From Anammoximicrobium sp032229885 (GTDB lineage Bacteria > Planctomycetota > Planctomycetia > Pirellulales > Pirellulaceae), in assembly GCA_032229885.1 (NCBI GenBank), contig JAVYAJ010000424.1, forward strand, positions 1 through 21,529: 21,529 bases of DNA, given 5' to 3'. Positions 15,621 through 21,529 of the stretch are shown piece after piece. The translations under genes and the position numbers were made by a program. The notes under the pieces are model-generated. The model had not been told where the DNA came from and made no database searches. It saw nothing but the letters and a program-made list of their open reading frames with translations. Position 1 is the first letter of the stretch, and every line of letters begins with the position of its first letter.

Positions 15621-15843
15621 TGCGCCCATCGAGCAGAAGCCGCGGGCGAACATCTACACGATGATGCTCGTGATTTCGCTGTTTGCCATCATCGTCGCTT
15701 GCATCGTGCTGTGGATGGAATTGAAGCAGTACGGCGATTTCCCTTGGTGGGACACCAAAGGAGTCGGTCCGGCAGCGACGAGCCTGGCCCCGATGGTTCC
15801 AGAGCTCACTCCGCGCATCGAACTGGCGGCGCATTTGGCCTGA
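15583..15843 (+). CDS. Small single-helix membrane protein, coupled to the coiled-coil gene
   Basis: An 86-aa product with no recognised domain. A polar N-terminus (SLQDSLGQAIPNAPIEQKPRA) precedes one membrane helix (~24-45, IYTMMLVISLFAIIVACIVLWM) and a short tail with DFPWWD and several prolines. I favour the GTG at 15583, since AAGG lies nine bases upstream; another GTG at 15577 would add two residues but leaves no room for a ribosome-binding site. The start lies inside the end of the coiled-coil gene in another frame, typical of co-translated partners. Support for it being real comes from the hydrophobic helix, the overlap and the absence of a better competing frame. The function is unknown; a membrane partner or regulator of the coiled-coil protein is inference. 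Confidence 0.72.
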   Translation: MSLQDSLGQAIPNAPIEQKPRANIYTMMLVISLFAIIVACIVLWMELKQYGDFPWWDTKGVGPAATSLAPMVPELTPRIELAAHLA

Positions 15844-16163
15844 TGCGCGATGCCCGTTCCAGGCGTGGCTGCGCGCGGGCCGCCGGCGGCCGCTGCGCAG
15901 CGTGCACGCCGTTGGCGCACGCACGGTGCGTCCCATCCTCTCGCCCAGCTTTGGAACGGCGCCGTCTTGGCGCGGGCTTCCGTCGTTCGAAGTCCGCCTT
16001 TTGCTTTGGTCCAAGATAATCTGCCGCACCAGCAAAACGCTCGTGCGCCCCAGGCGCAAAGCCGCCAAAGGGCGCGTTCGTGACCTGTCCGGCTCGACCG
16101 CGTCTGCCCGGCGCGGCCAAAAGGTCGGAAACGGCGGAGTTTAGGCGGAATCGATTTTGCGCG

Positions 16164-16223
16164 CCTGTTGCGCAGCACGGACGACTGGAATCGTTTGGCC
16201 GGAGGCCATCTTCATCGTAGCCC
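16164..16223 (-). repeat. Partial structured repeat (D-type remnant)
   Basis: This stretch (CTGTTGCGCAGCAC, a GACGAC motif, a TTTGGCCGGAGGCCAT hairpin, then CGTAGCC) matches the reverse complement of the right half of the copy at 21159-21274. It stops where the CTGGGGC hairpin core should begin, and copy B starts within a few bases in the opposite orientation. Confidence 0.65.
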
Positions 16224-16225
16224 CT

Positions 16226-16388
16226 CCGCCGCGTGAATATGGCCTTCGACCAAAAGATGTACGCGCGCGGCGCCAGTCCTGGGGCGTTGCCCCAGGCTAC
16301 GGTGATCGGAGGCCTTCGGCCAAACAGAATCATTGGCTATCTGCGCGCGAACGCGCAACAACTGGAGCGAGGTTCGTGTAAGAAATTG
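16226..16388 (+). repeat. Structured intergenic repeat, copy B
   Basis: It begins with CCGCCGCGTGAATATGGCC and has the left GGCCTTCGacC hairpin with a mismatch. The core CTGGGGC-GTT-GCCCCAG is at 16279-16295, and GCTACGGTGATCGGAGGCC-TTC-GGCC follows. The distal arm, with a TGCGCGCGAACGCGCA dyad, matches the copy at 20984-21152 in reverse complement, down to an AAGAAATTG-like edge. Confidence 0.85.
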
Positions 16389-16626
16389 ACCGCCCCAGCG
16401 TCTGCCCGGGTTACCCGACCTCGATAGGCAATCTCGAACCACCTCGTTTTCGTAAACGACGGCTCGACGGCGCTGATCACGTCTGTTGGCATCCGATCGA
16501 GCAGCTCTCCGGTGCGCGGACAAGGATGACGGAACGCGTGCCAACCTCTGCCCTGCGCAGATCTCGGCGTTCGAGCAATCATCCGTATCCGTGCGTGACG
16601 CAAAACATCGAGTGATGTGGGCCAGA

Positions 16627-16658
16627 TTGATGCAGAGCTTGAGGCTCTGCAATATAAT
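16627..16658 (+). promoter_or_regulatory. Candidate rpiA promoter with dyad in a long spacer
   Basis: A perfect TATAAT sits at 16653-16658. The only -35-like hexamer is TTGATG at 16627-16632, giving a 20-base spacer filled by an inverted repeat (arms TGCAGAGC and GCTCTGCA, five-base centre, 16631-16651). Long spacers with a central dyad recall MerR-type promoters. The dyad may instead be an interspersed hairpin repeat. The predicted leader to the rpiA ATG is ~108 bases. Confidence 0.4.
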
Positions 16659-16773
16659 GCAAGGTCTCGGCGAACGCCGATGCCTGCCGGATCGGCAGCC
16701 CGACGTCGCGCCGAGCGCTAGGTCTTCATTCCGCAAGATCGAGCTTTGTTCAACAATTCGAACACGAGCAGCG

Positions 16774-17475
16774 ATGGCAGATATCAACCGAGAAAAGCAA
16801 CGAGCAGCCGAGCGAAGCCTGGAATTCATCCAGGATGGGATGTGCGTCGGACTGGGATCCGGTTCGACGGCGGCAGTCATGCTACGTCTGTTGGGGCATC
16901 GCGTCCGCGACGGGCTTCGGATCCAGGGCGTGCCCACGTCGGAGGCCAGCGGTCAGTTGGCCGAACGCGAGGGAATTCCGATCACGGGATTTGATCAGGT
17001 CACAGGCTTGGATCTGACCATCGACGGAGCAGACGAAGTCGATCCTGAGCTGAACGTAATCAAAGGCGGGGGCGGGGCGTTGTTGCGGGAAAAGATCGTC
17101 GCCTCGCTGAGCCGCCGCGTGATCGTCATTGCGGATTCTCGCAAGCCGGTGCGCCGGCTCGGGGCATTTCCGCTGCCGGTCGAGGTCATCCGATTCGCGT
17201 GGAAGCCACTGGCGGCGCGGTTGGAGGACTTGGGCTCGTCGCCCGTGCTGCGCCGCGACGCGAATGGCCAGCCGTGGACGACCGACGAAGGTAATTACAT
17301 CCTCGACTGTGCGTTCGGGTCGATCGAGAATGCGGCAAGCTTGGCGGCTCGAATGGATGCCATGCCGGGCGTCGTAGGCCACGGGTTGTTTGTGGGACTG
17401 GTCCATACGTTGATCGTTGGACGTGGCGACGAAACCGAAGTGATCGAACGTTGCGATCCGGCATCGCACGCCTGA
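16774..17475 (+). CDS. rpiA: Ribose-5-phosphate isomerase A
   Basis: Interconverts ribose-5-phosphate and ribulose-5-phosphate in the cytosolic non-oxidative pentose phosphate pathway. From the ATG at 16774 it has 233 aa (E. coli RpiA 219). The phosphate-binding loop GLGSGSTAAVML is at 26-37. The active-site segment TIDGADEVDPELNVIKGGGGALLREK holds D84, D87, K97 and E106, equivalent to D81, D84, K94 and E103 of E. coli. RVIVIADSRKPVRRLG (115-130) and DEGNYILDC (171-179) are also family-typical. The frame is open back to 16486, but conserved sequence starts at MADINREKQRAAERSL, so 16774 is chosen despite a weak GAGC-type ribosome site. It stands alone: no pentose-phosphate neighbour, and spacers of over 300 bases on both sides. 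Confidence 0.96.
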   Translation: MADINREKQRAAERSLEFIQDGMCVGLGSGSTAAVMLRLLGHRVRDGLRIQGVPTSEASGQLAEREGIPITGFDQVTGLDLTIDGADEVDPELNVIKGGGGALLREKIVASLSRRVIVIADSRKPVRRLGAFPLPVEVIRFAWKPLAARLEDLGSSPVLRRDANGQPWTTDEGNYILDCAFGSIENAASLAARMDAMPGVVGHGLFVGLVHTLIVGRGDETEVIERCDPASHA

Positions 17476-17821
17476 CGCGACGTCCTGGATCCGCCCGCGC
17501 CGGGTCGATCGCGCCGGCCGTTGCGCGGTGGGCGTCCCGCGGTGGGCGTGGTGCGGTGGGCGTCGCACAGCGTCAGTTGAGCGGCTCGCGATGCGACCGG
17601 CCGGTACGGATCGCTCCGGCCGTCGGCGCTTCCGCGAGTGCGCGGGTACATGGGTGACGAGCAGGATGTCTAGAGACTAGGCCCAAAACAAGTTCACGAG
17701 ATCGGGTACACTCGACGCGGCGACGCGAGGGACGAGAGAAATCCATCTCGTGGCAGCTTGGCGTTAAACGGTCTCGAAATTTGGGAAATCGCCTTGGATC
17801 GCGTCCCAAGGAGGCGTGTAG
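17476..17821. other. Non-coding spacer before the DUF1559 gene
   Basis: The 346 bases have no gene. They contain three exact-length 14-bp repeats (17525-17566) and a small inverted repeat, ACGAGA...TCTCGT, at 17732-17751 that may fold in the leader. No convincing promoter hexamer pair was found. Confidence 0.6.
17525..17566 (+). repeat. Three 14-bp tandem repeats
   Basis: Three contiguous 14-base units share GCGGTGGGCGT and differ only in the last three bases (CCC, GGT, CGC). They lie 50 bases after rpiA ends. No function is evident. Confidence 0.8.
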
Positions 17822-18703
17822 ATGAACGACAGACAAGCTCGTCGAAGCGCGTTTTCACTGGTTGAATTGCTGGTCGTGATTGCGATCATCGCGATCCTGT
17901 GCGCCCTGTTGCTGCCCGCGGTGCAAGCGGCGCGCGAATCGGCTCGGGCGGCGCAGTGCAAAAGCAATCTTCGCCAGATCGGCTTGGCCCTGCATCAACA
18001 TCACGATACCTTTGGCAGCTTTCCGGCGGCGTTTCTGGGCCGGCCGGATCGGTGGTATTCGAGCCGGACGTGGACCGTGTCCGTGTTGCCGTACCTCGAA
18101 CAAGCCGCGTTGTTCGACGAACTTGACCGTTCGCCGGCGCCGTTCGACGAACAGACACCGTGGGCCGACCAGCCAACCGCGACAACACGAAAGACCCTAT
18201 CCGTATACACGTGTCCGTCCGACACCGGACCGGATTGGAATCATCGTAAGAGCCATCATGCAAAATCCAACTATCGCGGAATCTTGGGAAACGAGACGCA
18301 GTTGATCTGCTCGTATCCCACCTTGATCGATCAGCTCGGCTTGATGTACGTCAACAGCCACGTATCGTTGAGCGAAGTGACAGATGGTTCGTCGCATACA
18401 TTGGCCGCCGGCGAATGCCGACTCGACCCTGGCGACGAGGGAAAACGCGGGGCGATCTGGGCTGGCATGCGCGGCTGGGCGGACGAGACGCTGTGGCTGA
18501 GCGACACGGTCTGGTGGCTGAACGCCGAGCCGGATTGGCTGCTGAACGGTCCGGGCGAACAGGCCTTTTCGAGTCGCCATCCGGGAGGCGTTCATTTCGT
18601 CTTTGTCGATGGCGCCGTCCAGTTGATCGCAGACACCATCGACGGCCGGACGCTGGAATGCCTGGCGGCTCGAAACGACGGCGAGCCGATCAGAGATTTT
18701 TAA
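17822..18703 (+). CDS. DUF1559 pseudopilin-like protein
   Basis: A member of the greatly expanded planctomycetal DUF1559 family, with a type IV pilin-like N-terminus. It is presumably processed by a prepilin peptidase and exported; its role is not known. The 293-aa product begins with a basic stretch, then FSLVELLVVIAIIAILCALLLPAVQAARESAR (11-42, pieces FSLVELLVV and AIIAILCALLLPA), with the conserved glutamate E15 at +5. CKSNLRQIGLALHQHHDTFGSFP follows, and the end has the family H-x-G-G...VDGAV motif (RHPGGVHFVFVDGAVQLI). The cleavage-site residue before Phe is Ala10 rather than the usual Gly. AAGGAGG at 17808-17814, seven bases before the ATG, fixes the start. It stands 138 bases before the deacetylase-like gene on the same strand, so co-transcription is possible but unproven. 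Confidence 0.95.
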   Translation: MNDRQARRSAFSLVELLVVIAIIAILCALLLPAVQAARESARAAQCKSNLRQIGLALHQHHDTFGSFPAAFLGRPDRWYSSRTWTVSVLPYLEQAALFDELDRSPAPFDEQTPWADQPTATTRKTLSVYTCPSDTGPDWNHRKSHHAKSNYRGILGNETQLICSYPTLIDQLGLMYVNSHVSLSEVTDGSSHTLAAGECRLDPGDEGKRGAIWAGMRGWADETLWLSDTVWWLNAEPDWLLNGPGEQAFSSRHPGGVHFVFVDGAVQLIADTIDGRTLECLAARNDGEPIRDF

Positions 18704-18841
18704 CATCGTTCAAGCCCACGAGCCGTTGGTCAGGCCTAATGCGATGTCAAAGCGAACGATTGAGGTAACCCCGATGGCCCGGCTGACGGTCGGGTGCGAG
18801 CGGACCATTGAACCTGCTGCTTAGAATTGGAGAACGCGAAC

Positions 18842-20695
18842 ATGCTTAAACACCTTGGCGCCATGATCTTGTCGATGGTCGCTCCCGTGTTGGCTTTGGC
18901 AGCCGAGCCGGGCAACCGCTTGGCGTGGCTCGATGATCCGTGCAACCCATACTATGTGGGGCTGCACGCGCCGCGGCTCGTGACACCACAGTGGATCGGC
19001 CAGCAGGGCGTCGAAGCGGTCGTCGTCCTGTCTAACGACGATTTGCGCAAGACGGAGACACACGAGGCGTACCTGCGGCCGATCATCGATCGGCTCAAAC
19101 AGATCGATGGCCGTGGGCCGATCAGCGTGATGGCCAACCATGTCGACTTGGACGATCCCCAGTTGCAGAAGTGGTTGGCCGAAGGGGTTTCGGTCGAGAC
19201 GCATACGGTGGCGCATCCGTGCCCATGCCTGCAAGGAGGTGATTTCGCCAAGGCGAAGCAGACCTACGACGCCGCCATCGATCTGGTGGCGCAAATCCCG
19301 AATGTTCGCATGACGGCCTTCCGCATGCCCTGCTGCGATTCGATGAACTCGGTGGGGCCGCGATTCTTTGCCGAGATGTTTGGCCAGACCACACCGGCCG
19401 GCAATTTTTTGCAGGTCGATTCATCCGTGTTCATGGCCTTTACCGCCGACGATCCGACGCTGCCGGCAGACCTGACAACGGACGAAGAGGGCCAGCCGCG
19501 ATTCACCAAGTACATTCCCCGTGATCGCAATTTTGTCAACTATGTCGAGAATTACCCGTATCCGTACGTCGTCGATCGCCTGTGTTGGGAGGTGCCGGCG
19601 GCGATTCCCGACGACTGGCTCGGCTTCAACCTGCGCGGCGACCACAACCCACTGACGGTGCGGGACATGAAAGCCGCGATCGACGCCGCCGTCGTGAAGC
19701 AGGGCGTGTTCACGCTGTGCTTCCATCCCTATCGCTGGATCCGCAACGATCAGGTCGTCGACATGATCGATCACACGGTCGGTCGGCACGGTGCGAAAGT
19801 CCTGTTTCTGAACTTTCACGAGGTCTGCGAGCGGCTGTCGAAAAACCTGTTGGGCGGCCAGCCGTTGCGGGCAGCCAACGGGGCAGACAACGGCGTGCGC
19901 GTGCTGGACGTCGATGGCGACGGTTTCATGGACGTGGTCATCGGGAACGAGCACGTCCGCCAGACACGCCTGTGGTCGCCTCAATCCAAGACGTGGACCA
20001 TCTGCGATTTCCCGGCGCCGATCGTCGATGTCGCCGCCGATGGAACGCGTCGGTCGACCGGCGTTCGCTTTGGCGTGTTGCAGCCCAATGGCCGTGCCAG
20101 CATCCTGGTGCGCAACGAACAGTTCGCCGGCGTCTGGCATTTCGACGGGATGACCTGGAAAGCGGCAAGCGACGGGCTGGCCGGTTTGGATCTCGATGGC
20201 CCGATCCTCACCGTCCGTGACGGCCAGGATCAAGGTGTTCGCCTGCGCGATCTAGACCTGGACGGAATCTGCGAAGTGATCGTGGGCAATCCTCGACACA
20301 GCGCCGTGTTTCGCTGGTCTGCCGAAGACGGAGCTTGGACCAAAGCCACGTTTAGCTTGCCGTCCAATACGGCTTTTGTCGACGCGGCCGGTCGCGACGC
20401 CGGTCTGCGACTGGTGGACCTGAACGCAGATGGCCATGTCGACGTGATCTACTCGGATGCGCATCGCAACAGCGTGCATCTGTTCGAATCGATGGCCGCT
20501 GGCTGGTCCCGTAAAATCCTCGACACGGCACGCACCGACGCCGGCCCGATTCCGATGATCGTGCGTCCGGACGGCACCAACAACGGAGCCTGGTTCCAGT
20601 ACGGGCACATGTTCCTGCAGAACGAGGACACCGGCAAACGGTTGCCCAATCACATCGACACGCGATCGTACGAACAACTGTTGTCGACCGAATAG
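18842..20695 (+). CDS. Secreted deacetylase-like protein fused to FG-GAP/VCBS repeats
   Basis: A 617-aa exported protein. Residues 1-21 are a signal peptide (ending LALAAEPG). The N-terminal half (~55-330) looks like a polysaccharide-deacetylase (NodB-type) fold. SNDD is at 64-67, ETHTVAHP at 119-126 supplies a candidate H121/H125 metal pair, AFRMPCCDS at 159-167 is a motif-3-like arginine segment, and FHPY at 294-297 carries a late histidine. The C-terminal half (~345-600) has three calcium-binding-like FG-GAP repeats: DVDGDGFMDVVIGN (from D356), DLDLDGICEVIVGN and DLNADGHVDVIYSD, suggesting a beta-propeller. Expected in the periplasm or on the surface; the substrate is unknown and deacetylase activity is inferred. 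The ATG at 18842 is preferred to a TTG at 18827, since GGAG lies about ten bases upstream. It ends soon after LPNHIDTRSYEQLL; longer fused relatives may exist. Confidence 0.87.
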   Translation: MLKHLGAMILSMVAPVLALAAEPGNRLAWLDDPCNPYYVGLHAPRLVTPQWIGQQGVEAVVVLSNDDLRKTETHEAYLRPIIDRLKQIDGRGPISVMANHVDLDDPQLQKWLAEGVSVETHTVAHPCPCLQGGDFAKAKQTYDAAIDLVAQIPNVRMTAFRMPCCDSMNSVGPRFFAEMFGQTTPAGNFLQVDSSVFMAFTADDPTLPADLTTDEEGQPRFTKYIPRDRNFVNYVENYPYPYVVDRLCWEVPAAIPDDWLGFNLRGDHNPLTVRDMKAAIDAAVVKQGVFTLCFHPYRWIRNDQVVDMIDHTVGRHGAKVLFLNFHEVCERLSKNLLGGQPLRAANGADNGVRVLDVDGDGFMDVVIGNEHVRQTRLWSPQSKTWTICDFPAPIVDVAADGTRRSTGVRFGVLQPNGRASILVRNEQFAGVWHFDGMTWKAASDGLAGLDLDGPILTVRDGQDQGVRLRDLDLDGICEVIVGNPRHSAVFRWSAEDGAWTKATFSLPSNTAFVDAAGRDAGLRLVDLNADGHVDVIYSDAHRNSVHLFESMAAGWSRKILDTARTDAGPIPMIVRPDGTNNGAWFQYGHMFLQNEDTGKRLPNHIDTRSYEQLLSTE

Positions 20696-20983
20696 GCGAA
20701 ACGGCAGATCAGCGCGTGGTTTTTTCTGAGAGCGAGACAGACGACGCGTTGCCGCGACGGCGCGCGTCGTCGCGGGATCTCGCGGCGGCCGTCCCAATTG
20801 CGGCTGCGGGTTGCCCAAGCGTGGCCTGCGGGTTGTCGCGCTCGTCAGAGTGCGAACGTTTCCGCAATCCGGCGATTGCAGCGACGCCGACGTTGAAGCC
20901 TTGACGCCGCAGAAGTCTTGCAGGTCGTCCGCGATCCGTCGAGGCGCCCAGATCCATCCGTTGTCGTTTGCCGTCTGTCGCGC

Positions 20984-21152
20984 TGAATTTTTTGAACGAC
21001 TACCACTTCAGCTATTGCGCGTTTGCGCAGATGGCCGCTGAATCTGTTTGGCCGAAGGCCTCCGATCACCGTAGCCTGGGGCAACGCCCCAAGGCTGGCG
21101 CCGCGCGTGCCTCTGTTGGCCGAAGGCCATATTCATCCGGGCCGCGGTGACA
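20984..21152 (-). repeat. Structured intergenic repeat, copy C
   Basis: Reverse-oriented copy: distal arm with TGCGCGTTTGCGCAG, then CTGTTTGGCCGAAGGCC, CCGATCACCGTAGC, a core hairpin around CTGGGGCAACGCCCC (one extra A at its edge), GGCGCCGCGCGTGCC, TTGGCCGAAGGCCATATTCATCC and a GCCGCGGTGACA end. The arm matches copy B; the right end matches copy E. Confidence 0.88.
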
Positions 21153-21158
21153 CGTTGA

Positions 21159-21274
21159 TGTTGGCCTTCGGCCAACACGGTTGTTATCATCTCCGACTCC
21201 TGGGGCGTTGCCCCAGGCTACGTTGGTAATGGCCTTCGGCCAACACGCCTCTGTCGTCTGTGCTGCGCAACAGT
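21159..21274 (+). repeat. Structured intergenic repeat, copy D (variant)
   Basis: Forward-oriented variant: TTGGCCTTCGGCCAACAC, an unrelated ~20-base linker, CTCCTGGGGCGTTGCCCC hairpin core, AGGCTACGTTGGTAAT in place of the usual GCTACGGTGATCGG, a second TGGCCTTCGGCCAACAC hairpin, then an arm ending GTGCTGCGCAACAG. The arm matches the remnant at 16164-16223. Confidence 0.82.
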
Positions 21275-21325
21275 CATCCAACGCCAATTTTACCTAACTC
21301 GGTCAGGTGCGATCAACCCAAAAGT

Positions 21326-21364
21326 GTACGGTACAGGCCGGTGTACAAGATGCACGCACCGTAC
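21326..21364. repeat. Interrupted inverted repeat
   Basis: GTACGGT (21326-21332) and ACCGTAC (21358-21364) are perfect seven-base arms around a 25-base centre that itself holds GGTGTACA. It lies in the short unique stretch between repeat copies D and E. Confidence 0.55.
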
Positions 21365-21381
21365 GCGCATGATACGAACTA

Positions 21382-21529
21382 AGACTCTTACGTGGGCTAG
21401 CGCCCGCAGCCCAAGAGTCTGTTCGGCCGAAAGCCTCCGATCACCGTAGCCTGGGGCAACGCCCCAGGTCTGGCGCCGTGCGCGTGCCTTCTTTGGCCGA
21501 AGGCCATATTCATCCAAGCCGCGGTGACA
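21382..21529 (-). repeat. Structured intergenic repeat, copy E
   Basis: Reverse-oriented copy starting with an outer stem, AGACTCTT (21382-21389) with AAGAGTCT (21413-21420), enclosing GGGCT...AGCCC. It continues CTGTTCGGCCGAAAGCC, CCGATCACCGTAGC, CTGGGGC-AAC-GCCCCAG, and TTGGCCGAAGGCCATATTCATCC. It finishes at the window end with GCCGCGGTGACA, the same terminus as copy C. The left arm matches copy A. Confidence 0.86.

Larger units (their letters stand above)
15844..16773. other. Non-coding spacer upstream of rpiA with repeats
   Basis: About 930 bases hold no credible gene. Near the left end is a 14-bp perfect palindrome, GGCCGCCGGCGGCC, at 15878-15891, without a T-run. A partial repeat (16164-16223) and a full repeat (16226-16388) follow head-to-head. 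The rpiA promoter candidate and dyad are at 16627-16658. The open frame reading into rpiA from 16486 is not supported as coding before 16774. Confidence 0.7.
20696..21529. other. Non-coding repeat-rich right end
   Basis: 834 bases without a credible gene. 20696-20983 shows nothing beyond a short T6 run near 20720 with no stem. From 20984 it is packed with three structured repeats in alternating orientation, separated by short unique stretches. Confidence 0.7.

Noticed and set aside
16486..16773. A 96-residue N-terminal extension of RpiA
   Set aside because: RpiA homology starts at 16774; the extension covers the promoter-like TATAAT and dyad and has no conserved sequence.
21008..21287. Several short frames in the right-end repeats (AWGNAPG- or GVAPGYGDRRPSA-like peptides)
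   Set aside because: They are translations of the CTGGGGCGTTGCCCCAG element, recurring wherever the repeat occurs, so they are repeat shadows and not a protein family.

Overview
This is a high-GC bacterial window that looks like a Planctomycetota chromosome, most likely a Pirellulales-type genome. The call rests on a DUF1559 pseudopilin-like protein with a VELLVVIAIIAIL N-terminus and a C-terminal HPGG...VDGAV motif, a secreted type I sulfatase, a deacetylase/FG-GAP fusion, outer-membrane biogenesis genes (LptD-like, Lnt), and several families of structured intergenic repeats. I see no plasmid, phage, integrase, transposase, CRISPR, rRNA or tRNA signature. Ten protein genes are well supported and one small membrane gene is likely.

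Layout. 1-112 is a truncated copy of a structured intergenic repeat. 350-1834 (-) is a sodium:solute symporter. 1835-2601 is a non-coding divergent region holding an 8-bp tandem repeat and a hairpin. 2602-3444 (+) is a secreted glycerophosphodiester phosphodiesterase and 3608-5110 (+) a secreted sulfatase. 5111-5258 is a short convergent gap with a 15-bp-period GATC repeat and a 9-bp-stem hairpin. 5259-8612 (-) is an AddA-type helicase-nuclease and 8823-12266 (-) an LptD-like outer-membrane protein. 12620-14497 (+) is apolipoprotein N-acyltransferase, divergent from lptD. 14751-15620 and 15583-15843 (+) are an overlapping pair: a membrane-anchored coiled-coil protein and a small one-helix membrane protein, behind a clear sigma70-like promoter. 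15844-16773 is non-coding and repeat-bearing. 16774-17475 (+) is rpiA, 17822-18703 (+) the DUF1559 protein, and 18842-20695 (+) a secreted deacetylase-like/FG-GAP protein. 20696-21529 is non-coding and densely packed with the same structured repeat.

How the genes fit together. The phosphodiesterase, sulfatase and symporter suit a periplasm-centred scavenging lifestyle. lptD and lnt sit head-to-head with candidate promoters on both strands and serve outer-membrane/lipoprotein biogenesis. rpiA and addA are housekeeping genes. The DUF1559 and deacetylase/FG-GAP proteins are probably exported surface or envelope proteins.

The least explained parts are the coiled-coil/small-membrane-protein pair with its palindrome-flanked promoter, and the modular repeat family. 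That family has at least six full or partial copies here, with a shared hairpin core and interchangeable arms. I found no clear new defence or biosynthetic system. Most long overlapping antisense reading frames are explained by high GC content.
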